Assembly: GCA_964390805.1 (NCBI GenBank)
Contig: CAYMKL010000014.1
Location: forward strand, 14,533-78,532
Length of the DNA: 64,000 bases
Source of the DNA: CAYMKL01 sp964390805
Lineage (GTDB): Bacteria; Chloroflexota; Anaerolineae; VGOG01
Direction of reading: 5' to 3'
Below the pieces are notes generated by a model. That model saw only the letters and a program-made list of their open reading frames with translations, ran no database searches and was not told where the DNA came from. Position numbers and translations under genes: made by a program. Positions 48,132-55,199 of the stretch are shown here, in pieces; the first letter of the stretch is position 1; each line of letters starts with the position of its first letter.

Positions 48132-50834
48132 CTACGGCCGCCGTTCATAGATGACCACGTTCCCCTGCTGGAACGCCACATCCATGAAGCGCTCGAACTT
48201 GGCCAGGGCGGCCGGGCTATACTTGCCTCGCTCCAGGGAGCCCACGTAGACATAGGTTATATCATACTTTTCCAATAGCGTCAAGACGTGCTGGGTATCC
48301 AGGCTGTTGTAGATAGCATTTATGTCAGGCTCGCGGCGGCCCGGCTCCTCATAGCTTCCTCGCCACTGTAACTCGTGGCCGCCCCAACCCAGCAGCGTGG
48401 GCAGCCCCGTGCGGCTGGATACGCGCGCGTACTCGGTGAAGGAGCCGCCCGTGACCTCCAAAATGACCGACGTGTCCAGCACGTGTTGGTTGAGCCACTC
48501 GACGGCGGCGTACTCGTCGGGGGAATATTGGCGCACGTAGGCCAGGCCGTCCAAGGTTGGTTGGTGGGCAAAGCCGCCGGCCTTGTCGAATCCCGCAGCC
48601 AGCGGGTAGACCATGCCCATGGCGAAAAGCACCGCGAAGCCCGCCAGGAACAATAGCCGCCCCAATCCCCCCGCCCTTTCGATGATGTAGTACACGCCAT
48701 AGGCACTGGCCAGGGCCAGCAGCACCCAGGCCTGATAGTAGAACTTGAACACGGTGTTCATGCGAGTGCCGAAGGTATCCCGCAAGTACACGAACTCTAC
48801 GCCGAGGGTAAGCACCAGGCCAGTGAAAATTATGAGCATCACGAACAGCGTGCTCGGCTCGGCAATTCTCCCCGCGTCCAAAGCTGCTCTAAGGGGATTG
48901 TGTGCAACCGCGGTTGCCTCCCGCTTTTGGCCTGGATCCGGCGCTTGTCTTGAACTCTGTCGAAGGGATCCAGGCTGAGCAGAATTCGATCCGCTGATTC
49001 GCAATCCTCCCCACAGCAAAGCAACAATCCAGGCGATCAGCAGGGCCAGGAAGAGCCAGGTGCAGGGGTTGCCAAGCCGGACGGTGATGAACATCTTGAA
49101 CAACGAGGGCAAATCGGCCCCGCCGATCTGCTGGCGGATCCTCTCGTTCTCCAGAATGCTTCGCAGAAAGGCCTGCCCCGGGGCGGTGAGCATGAGCAGA
49201 GTGATTGAGCCCAGGACGGCCAGAGGTGGCAGAAGAATGGTCCAAAACAGAGCGTTCAAGCCGCTACTCACCAGCCTCTTGCTCTCAACCTCAGCCCTCA
49301 ACCGTCTCGTCACCAGCGCTCCGAAAGCGATGATCACAAACAAGAACGGCCCGAAGAAGATCAGGTACTGGTGCAACCTGGTGGGATTGAAAACGTGGGG
49401 TAGGATACCCCCGGCCTGTGACTGGAAGCCAACGTAGAAGGGCAGATAGAGAACACCCCCCAGAAGTCCCAAGCCAACGACCGTGTAAGCCACGTCTCTC
49501 ACCAAAGCCCAGTTTACTTTGCCATAATGTCCGTAGCGGTGCAACCCGTAGGCCATCGCCACCACGAACAGGTAGATGGGAAAGTCCCAGGTGTTGAGGA
49601 AGCCGAGGCTGCCCAGGCAGAGGGCGTAGATGATTGGATGTTGGAGGGTGGAGGTTGGAAGTTGGAAGTTGGAGATTAGAGATTGGATATTGGAGATTGG
49701 AAGTTTGTTTTTTGATTTTTGATTTTTGATTTTGGATTTTGGGACCTCTTGCCTAAGTACATTCAGCGCCAGAGCTAGTGCCAGCAGCACAAAAGGCAAT
49801 GCCAGAACGTGGGGGTGCATGTCGCCTAGCATGAAGCTGAAGAAGGGGAACTCGTCAATGACCTCCATGGTGTTGCCCAGCAGGTCCTTGTCGTGGATGA
49901 CGCGGGAGGCGCGCCACCACCACCATCCGCCGCCAAGATCAAACCACCGCCCGGTGACCCGCCCATTGCTCACCAGCTCTTTTATGTCAAGCCAATTCCA
50001 GAAACCGGCTGAGCCGAGCCCCTTGGCGTGGAGCACCTCCAAGATCCCCTCCAGATTGCCGAGGACGGCGACGAATACAGGGCCGAGCAGGGGAACGAGG
50101 TAACGAATCAACGAGTCACCGAGTCTCCCCTGCTCCCCTGCCCCCTTGCTCCCCTGCTCCTGTAAGCGAAGCGGCGCTCCCCTGCTCCTCCGCTCCTCCG
50201 CTCCCTGGACGAGGTTGTACACCAGAGCGTAGGCCCCCGTCACGGTCAGGGCGAACAGGAGGGTGATGGCCAGGTTGAAGGCCACGGGCGCAGCCACGCC
50301 GGACAGCCTGGTGAGCATGGCCATCATCAGGTAGCCGAAGTAGTAGTAGCTGATGCCGAAGCCGGAGAGCCAGGGGTCGTGGGGAGGAAAAGTATCGCTG
50401 CGCAGGATGGCGTTGAGGAAGGCGAACTCCATGGGCTTCTCGGTGCCCATGATCTCAGGATTGTAGGCTCGGAAGAGGGCGAAGAGGACGAAGGCCAGGG
50501 CGAAGAGGGCTTCGTTGGCGATGACCATACGGATGTTCCCGCGCAGGAAGCTGGCTATCCCCGCCTCTCGGTTTCCCCTGGAGTAGAACCACCAGGAGCC
50601 GACCGCCACCACCAGGATCGCGAAGACGATGCCCCCCCAACTGTTGCGCAGGAAGCCAAAGCTGGCCCCGATCCAGAGGACGTAACTGGTCAAGAGAATC
50701 CCCAGCGGCTTGGCGAAGGCGTAGCCCCTATCGGGCAGGTTCTTGAACAGCCGATAGGTAAGCGGCAGGGCCGCCAGGCCCAGTATCTCAATCATGAACC
50801 ACCACATTAGGACAACAAGCATCGCTCCTCCCAT
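48132..50834 (-). CDS. DUF2298 (Chlor_Arch_YYY) membrane protein
   Basis: 900 residues with many membrane spans. The family name-giving motif appears as GISYYYFGYLMMAMLTRLSG after the conserved MEFAFLNAILRSDTFPPHDP; DKDLLGNTMEVIDEFPFFSF, MHPHVLALPF and FLNTWDFPIY are further family marks. Such proteins occur in Chloroflexota and archaea beside Agl23-like proteins and are thought to act in surface polysaccharide or glycoprotein assembly. A long period-7 array (49632-49742) gives an extramembrane loop of ~40 low-complexity residues, and a second array (50094-50208) gives another. GAAGGAGG lies before the ATG; an alternative ATG 12 nt downstream also has a site. Confidence 0.88.
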   Translation of the reverse strand: MGGAMLVVLMWWFMIEILGLAALPLTYRLFKNLPDRGYAFAKPLGILLTSYVLWIGASFGFLRNSWGGIVFAILVVAVGSWWFYSRGNREAGIASFLRGNIRMVIANEALFALAFVLFALFRAYNPEIMGTEKPMEFAFLNAILRSDTFPPHDPWLSGFGISYYYFGYLMMAMLTRLSGVAAPVAFNLAITLLFALTVTGAYALVYNLVQGAEERRSRGAPLRLQEQGSKGAGEQGRLGDSLIRYLVPLLGPVFVAVLGNLEGILEVLHAKGLGSAGFWNWLDIKELVSNGRVTGRWFDLGGGWWWWRASRVIHDKDLLGNTMEVIDEFPFFSFMLGDMHPHVLALPFVLLALALALNVLRQEVPKSKIKNQKSKNKLPISNIQSLISNFQLPTSTLQHPIIYALCLGSLGFLNTWDFPIYLFVVAMAYGLHRYGHYGKVNWALVRDVAYTVVGLGLLGGVLYLPFYVGFQSQAGGILPHVFNPTRLHQYLIFFGPFLFVIIAFGALVTRRLRAEVESKRLVSSGLNALFWTILLPPLAVLGSITLLMLTAPGQAFLRSILENERIRQQIGGADLPSLFKMFITVRLGNPCTWLFLALLIAWIVALLWGGLRISGSNSAQPGSLRQSSRQAPDPGQKREATAVAHNPLRAALDAGRIAEPSTLFVMLIIFTGLVLTLGVEFVYLRDTFGTRMNTVFKFYYQAWVLLALASAYGVYYIIERAGGLGRLLFLAGFAVLFAMGMVYPLAAGFDKAGGFAHQPTLDGLAYVRQYSPDEYAAVEWLNQHVLDTSVILEVTGGSFTEYARVSSRTGLPTLLGWGGHELQWRGSYEEPGRREPDINAIYNSLDTQHVLTLLEKYDITYVYVGSLERGKYSPAALAKFERFMDVAFQQGNVVIYERRP
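48947..48967 (+). repeat. degenerate REP-like palindrome
   Basis: GTCTTGAACTCTGTCGAAGGG variant in frame in the YYY gene. Confidence 0.5.
49632..49742 (-). repeat. long period-7 array in the YYY gene
   Basis: About 16 units, changing from GTTGGAA and GATTGGA types to GATTTTT. Encodes a loop with SNIQSLISNFQLPTSTLQ-like periodicity. Confidence 0.85.
50094..50208 (-). repeat. period-7 array in the YYY gene
   Basis: CCCCTGCTCCCCTGC and CTCCGCTCCTCCGCTC heptamers with an insertion; in frame as an Arg/Gly/Gln-rich loop. Confidence 0.75.
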
Positions 50835-50912
50835 GTTGTTAACCCTCCTTCAAGTTGCCAGTCTGGGCTGTCTGTCTTGTTCGTTTTGATCGGTCTAGGT
50901 ATCTCAATGTCA

Positions 50913-51428
50913 TCACCTCCCTGCATGACCAAAGCGCCACTTGCAGAACATGTCTTTGGGATGAGGATCGGGAGGGGCAAAAAGGCACTCAACTCGAATG
51001 CCATCATCTATTACTTCAGCAAAGCTGGCAAATTCGCCACGGTGCATTTCCTTGCACACGAATTCGCCCAAACCGCGCTTGAGCCTGGCCTCCTGGGTGG
51101 GGCAGGATGGCACAGAGATGATCACTTCATGATCTGATTCTTCAATCTGATACCCCACAAGGATACACCAAGGGAATAGCTCCAGGGCTTTCACAAAACC
51201 TTTGAGCCCCCTTTCCTGAATATGAAATCGGGAGATCAGATCTTTTGCAGCCATACCTGCAACGCGTTCCCACACCTTTTCATTGATTCGCTCCGCTGTT
51301 GCCTGGTCAAAGCGCTCAGCCACATAGATAAACCAGAAAGCATCAACGACTCTGTAGTGCCAGAGAAGGAACTCCAGATACTTTCTTAGTTCTGGTGCTT
51401 CCATTCCCTGCAAAATCCCCATCTCCAT
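50913..51428 (-). CDS. DUF6125-like protein
   Basis: 171 residues, soluble. Distinct segments: RKYLEFLLWHYRVVDAFWF, KALELFPWCILVGYQIEESD, CPTQEARLKRGLGEFVCKEM and RVECLFAPPDPHPKDMFCKW. The C-P-x-Q-E-A-R-L motif with the conserved C-K-E-M-H and C-L-F-A-P-P-D-x-H-P suggests bound metal or a catalytic cysteine; the pattern matches the uncharacterised DUF6125 family as recalled. No biochemical role is known to me. The start is uncertain: a second ATG is 6 nt further, and a third at MEAPELRK. Its 5' end overlaps the pentapeptide-type stub by ~43 nt. Confidence 0.7.
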   Translation of the reverse strand: MEMGILQGMEAPELRKYLEFLLWHYRVVDAFWFIYVAERFDQATAERINEKVWERVAGMAAKDLISRFHIQERGLKGFVKALELFPWCILVGYQIEESDHEVIISVPSCPTQEARLKRGLGEFVCKEMHRGEFASFAEVIDDGIRVECLFAPPDPHPKDMFCKWRFGHAGR

Positions 51429-51601
51429 GGCTTTCTTCCCCCTGGCCTATTGCACCTTGTTATGTATACGCCGCTGGCGCAAATGCACAACCCTCTGTCG
51501 AGTGTCTTCCGCTCAACCTGACACCCGTCCTCGCAAAGCCCCCCAGGCTCGCCATTCTCTTCGATTATCTTCAGTATGTCTTCTCTGGTGTACTCACTCA
51601 A
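51386..51601 (-). pseudogene. pentapeptide-repeat protein stub B (N-terminus only)
   Basis: A strong AAAGGAGG ribosome site is followed 6 nt later by TTG and LSEYTREDILKIIEENG, the conserved opening of a family of pentapeptide-repeat proteins. After ~20 residues the similarity stops and no pentapeptide repeats follow (71 codons to the stop). It resembles stub A at 53828-54052 and lies at the other end of the surface-protein gene. Confidence 0.6.
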
Positions 51602-51630
51602 GGATGCCTCCTTTAAACTCGGAAGCCACG

Positions 51631-53910
51631 TCACCTGCGACTTGTCACCCAATGATCACGCTGTACCCAAAAAGCGAAGGCCACGGCGGCAAGCGAAGCG
51701 ACCGCCACCAGCCCCAGCCACGGGGACAGAAGCTCCAGCCTGCTCACCGGCACGATGACTCCGCCCACGGGGATTGGCTCGCAGGCGTCGCCCACTCCAT
51801 CACCGTCGCTATCCGCTTGGTCTGGGTTGTAGACTTCAGGGCAGTTATCGCAGGCGTCGCCCACTCCGTCCTCGTCGGCATCGGCTTGATCGGCATTGGC
51901 ATCATTTGGGCAGTTGTCGCAGGCGTCGCCTACCCCATCACCATCGGCATCTTCTTGGCCGGGGTTGGGGTCGTTGGGGCAGTTGTCGAAAGCATCGGGG
52001 ATGCCGTCGCAATCGGTGTCAAACGCCTCATACGCCCCGATGTCACAGATGGGGACGCCGTCGCAGTCGCCATCCGCTGGCCTCACTTCCCCGCGCTGGT
52101 CGGTGGTTAAGGAGTTCCCCCAAGGATCAGTGCATCCAGCGGGATTGCCGGCGTCAATGGCCGGGCTGCCGGCCAGGAGCGCGTGGGTGAGGGTAGGGCC
52201 GCCGTTGTCCTGCAGCGGGCCGAGCAAGGGGTCGGTGTTGGGGAGGTCGCCCTCCCCTGCGAAGCCACAGGTGCCGTCGCTGTCCAGGTTGTATCCTTCG
52301 GAAATGACGGGGCTGGGGCCAGAGCAGTCACGGCCAGCGGTGCTGTTCGCTACAATTGTGTTTCTCAGCATAGGGGTGCCACGATTAGTGATGGGACCGA
52401 CGGGGATGACCATCGGCCCGGTACTCCCCAACAAGCCACCCACCATTACGCTGTCCACCATGACGGTGGTGCGGGCGTACAACAGGTCAAACTCGAAGCC
52501 GCCCAGGTCGCTGACCTCGTCAATCATCACTGAGACGGTGAAGCTCTCGCCCACCTTCACTGTTGATTGGGTGGGCTCTATTCGCACCGTCACGGGAATC
52601 GGCGTTGGCGTGGCGGTCGGCGTCGAAGTGGGTGAGGGAGTAGGCGTCGGGGCCTCGTCGAAAACAACCCTCAATTCATAGGGCTTGCTAGGGTCGAAGT
52701 AACCTGGGATGCCGGCCACTTTCACGCCGTACTTCCCCGTTTGTTCAGGATCGTGGACAATAGTGACAGACACCTCGCCCTGCGTGTTCCCCGTCATGCC
52801 CAGGATATCCCAAACATCATCGTCGTCGTCGTAGAAGTATAGAGCAAGAGCACAGCGGAGACTCTCAGGGTCTTCAATCGTTAGCTTCGCCGTGATAGGA
52901 TCCAAGGTCTGGATATTGAACCTGAAACAGTCCACGTCCTGAGCCGGGTTTATGCAGGCAGAGTACGTCTCACCGGATCCTATCGGGAATGCAGTCGAGA
53001 AGGAGTTGTTGGGTTCACAGAGATCGTCGCACGGGGCAGGCGACGGGGTTAGCGTCGCTGTAGGCGTGGGGGACGGTGCACTGGTGATCTTAAGATCGTA
53101 GGTCTTATCGCACCCGCCAATCCTCGTACCAAAGGGGGCTGCCTTGACGAAATAAGTTCCCGTCGTAGGGCACAACCAGACTATCTTTGAGGCGGGAGGA
53201 TTGTATGGATCATCGTCGTCGTATTCCAACTGTGTAGTGCCATCGGTATCGTAGAGAGTGAGGACCGTATCGTTACCCGCGCTCAGGTTCAGTGTTATGA
53301 TGGTATAGATGCTGTCGGCTTCTGCAACGAATCTTACATAGTCTCGGTCATCGGTGGTGTGGAAGTTGTGCGACTGTATCACCTGGTTGACCCCAATCAA
53401 TCTGGCCTGCTGCCAGGTATCATCAGGCTCGTACCCATCAGGGCAAGGAGTCGGCGCGCTGTAGTTCTTCAGGATGACGGGAAGGTGGACTTGATAGGAC
53501 GCCTGGACCCCCGGAGTGGCCGAGACGGGGCCGTGGAACTCACTGGAGCCGTGGACGTCCACGTCCTCTAGCTTGTAGTAGTAAGTAGTGCCGTTGATCA
53601 CATCGCTGTCGGTGTAACAGTAATAGGCTCCTATCACAGAGCCCAACGCCTTGCTGGGGATGAGTGAGTCGTTGATCCGGGCGTACGTCCCGCCCTCACT
53701 GGTGCTACGGTATAGGTTAAAGCCGATGTTGTCTATCTCGCTGGCCGTCTCCCACTCGATGAGAACTTGGCCATCGCCTCCTGTAGCAGTGAACGAAGCC
53801 AGAGCAATGGCGGCCAGGGCGCTTTTATCAAACATGGCTATTCCAGTAGCGCCCAGTATCAAAAGTGCTACAGTTAGACTCGATGTGATGACCGCCTTTC
53901 TGCTTATCAT
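51631..53910 (-). CDS. mosaic anchored surface protein (Fn3-like, pre-peptidase-like, cohesin-like, CAQ, calcium repeats)
   Basis: 759 residues from the ATG at 53910 (MISRKAVITSSLTVALLILG signal). Order: fibronectin-III-like domain ending in HLPVILKNY; two PPC-like domains with EPDDTWQQA and CEPNNSFSTA starts, split by Thr/Pro linkers; a cohesin-like start (VTVRIEPTQSTVKVGESFTV) that breaks off abruptly; a choice-of-anchor-Q segment (GPLQDNGGPTLTHALLAGSP); three thrombospondin-3 calcium repeats (DADGDGVGDACDNCP); and a C-terminal VGG..P..LLSPWLGL membrane anchor followed by basic residues. The broken cohesin/anchor-Q junction suggests recombination. A longer frame from 53937 exists but lacks a signal start. 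Confidence 0.8.
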   Translation of the reverse strand: MISRKAVITSSLTVALLILGATGIAMFDKSALAAIALASFTATGGDGQVLIEWETASEIDNIGFNLYRSTSEGGTYARINDSLIPSKALGSVIGAYYCYTDSDVINGTTYYYKLEDVDVHGSSEFHGPVSATPGVQASYQVHLPVILKNYSAPTPCPDGYEPDDTWQQARLIGVNQVIQSHNFHTTDDRDYVRFVAEADSIYTIITLNLSAGNDTVLTLYDTDGTTQLEYDDDDPYNPPASKIVWLCPTTGTYFVKAAPFGTRIGGCDKTYDLKITSAPSPTPTATLTPSPAPCDDLCEPNNSFSTAFPIGSGETYSACINPAQDVDCFRFNIQTLDPITAKLTIEDPESLRCALALYFYDDDDDVWDILGMTGNTQGEVSVTIVHDPEQTGKYGVKVAGIPGYFDPSKPYELRVVFDEAPTPTPSPTSTPTATPTPIPVTVRIEPTQSTVKVGESFTVSVMIDEVSDLGGFEFDLLYARTTVMVDSVMVGGLLGSTGPMVIPVGPITNRGTPMLRNTIVANSTAGRDCSGPSPVISEGYNLDSDGTCGFAGEGDLPNTDPLLGPLQDNGGPTLTHALLAGSPAIDAGNPAGCTDPWGNSLTTDQRGEVRPADGDCDGVPICDIGAYEAFDTDCDGIPDAFDNCPNDPNPGQEDADGDGVGDACDNCPNDANADQADADEDGVGDACDNCPEVYNPDQADSDGDGVGDACEPIPVGGVIVPVSRLELLSPWLGLVAVASLAAVAFAFWVQRDHWVTSRR

Positions 53911-54052
53911 CTTCTTTGCACTCCAGCTCCACCTCAATCGCCCTCTCGTTCAGGTCTATGCCCGACAAGTCCTTGCCTGACAGGTCAAGCCCTTCAGACC
54001 CGCCATTCTCCTCGATTAGCTTTAAGATTTCTTCTCTGGTGTAGTCGCTCAT
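53828..54052 (-). pseudogene. pentapeptide-repeat protein stub A (N-terminus only)
   Basis: 74 codons starting MSDYTREEILKLIEENGG and GLDLSGKDLSGIDLNERA, the full conserved N-terminal module of a pentapeptide-repeat family, but no repeats follow. Its ATG overlaps the stop of the upstream gene (TGATG), so it is translationally coupled. Its tail overlaps the surface-protein start in another frame. Could be a remnant, or a short functional module. Confidence 0.6.
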
Positions 54053-54978
54053 CAGAAGCAATGTAAATCTTTGAAAGGAACTTTGCCCTCTACGACAGGC
54101 GCTTTCGAGGAGTAGATCCTCCACAATACCTGCACGGGTCTACTACTGAGATCCCAGTAGAGACTGTGATCCATCTGATATTCAAGATAAACTTCTGTTC
54201 CCCTCCCACAGATCTCGATAGTCTGGCCTGGAAACACCCGCTGGGAAGACTCGTATACCGCTGGAGAATAGAGCTCATGGTCGATTTGCACATCTTTTTC
54301 GAGATGAAATCCATTGGATTCTTTGAGAACTCTTGCCGGTAACAGAACCTCGAATCGGAATCCTTCTTGAGCCTCAGGGAGGGTGTTTGTGAACTTGGCG
54401 ACCAACCGATATCTATGAATGTCCCGAGAAATATACATCCGTTCATAGCTGAGCGTTAAGGGAAGCAGTTCTTCTAGCTTTCCTTCTGATGGAGTCTCCT
54501 TTGGTGCTCCTCGTGGAGGACCAGGAGCAACCCCTGTTACCAATAAACCTTCAACCATCTCCTTTAGTCTCTGGTTCAGTTTCTTGATGTCACCACCATA
54601 GTCAATGTATAGTATGGCCTTTAGATCGAACGGGACATCCTCAGCGCGCTGGGTGATAAGAATGACCGGCTTACCAAAAGCGTGGGCTAGGCCGAGCTCA
54701 TAGAATACATTGGGATTCCGTCCCGTCATGTCAGCCACAATGAAGCGAGCACGCTGGATGTTCTGACAGATGGCCCGACACATGATGTCATGGGTGTGAA
54801 TGTCCTCATCTGACCTCAGACACCTAAAGCCCATCTCCTCCCAGGCTTCTTTAATCCCATGTCGGTAAATCTCATCAAACTCCGAGGCAAAAGGCATCAG
54901 CACGAAGGCAAAGTCATTCTCTTCCTTAATCTCGAAGGGGCACTCGCGACCTATCTTGAAACAATATGGTACAAACAT
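54052..54978 (-). CDS. TIR-like / nucleoside 2-deoxyribosyltransferase-like domain protein
   Basis: 308 residues. Residues ~20-150 match the deoxyribosyltransferase/TIR-like nucleotide-binding fold: FAFVLMPFASEFDEIYRHGI, FRCLRSDEDIHTHDIMC, and FIVADMTGRNPNVFYELGLA, then GKPVILITQ. Such domains hydrolyse or bind nucleotides (NAD or nucleosides) and many are antiphage or signalling effectors. Residues ~170-308 form an unrecognised mostly beta region (RYRLVAKFTNTLPEAQEGFR). A Cys pair near the start (YCFKIGRECPFE) may bind metal. It is coupled to stub A downstream. Function is inferred from fold only. Confidence 0.7.
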   Translation of the reverse strand: MFVPYCFKIGRECPFEIKEENDFAFVLMPFASEFDEIYRHGIKEAWEEMGFRCLRSDEDIHTHDIMCRAICQNIQRARFIVADMTGRNPNVFYELGLAHAFGKPVILITQRAEDVPFDLKAILYIDYGGDIKKLNQRLKEMVEGLLVTGVAPGPPRGAPKETPSEGKLEELLPLTLSYERMYISRDIHRYRLVAKFTNTLPEAQEGFRFEVLLPARVLKESNGFHLEKDVQIDHELYSPAVYESSQRVFPGQTIEICGRGTEVYLEYQMDHSLYWDLSSRPVQVLWRIYSSKAPVVEGKVPFKDLHCF

Positions 54979-54995
54979 TGTTGCCTTCCTCTGCT

Positions 54996-55100
54996 CTAGC
55001 CTCTCACCCGGTAGACTTCTGCCTTTTCATTCTCGTAAACCAAATCCAGATACTCCTCTTTCTGCATCTAGTCGAACTTGGCCAAGCCGGCGGGGTTGAC
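54996..55100 (-). pseudogene. C-terminal remnant of a second YYY protein
   Basis: Minus strand reads PAGLAKFD-stop, then YLDLVYENEKAEVYRVRG-stop, closely matching the last residues of the GT39/YYY protein just upstream (LAKFDEMVQRGELEVVYENE, then VKIYQVRG). The in-frame stop and missing body show decay. Evidence of a past tandem duplication. Confidence 0.75.
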
Positions 55101-55186
55101 CACTGATGCTGCTGAGAGAACACTGACGACACTGAGAGGAGCACCGCTTTCAGTGGCCTCAGTGCTGTTCAGCGCGGTCAGTGATT
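55100..55186 (+). repeat. inverted array with CACTGA units
   Basis: Left arm CACTGATGCTGCTGAG...CACTGACGACACTGAG (55101-55139), right arm CCTCAGTGCTGTTCAGCGCG to GTCAGTG, facing. Same head-to-head plan as the heptamer arrays, but the period is nearer 9-10 nt. Confidence 0.6.
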
Positions 55187-55199
55187 CCAACGCCCGCCC

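Noticed and set aside
50840..50912. Small ORF upstream of the YYY gene (ATG after GGGAGGTG, about 24 codons)
   Set aside because: Ribosome site too close to the ATG, composition not protein-like, no similarity recognised.
53911..53937. Longer N-terminus of the surface protein
   Set aside because: The ATG at 53910 begins a proper signal peptide; the extension does not.
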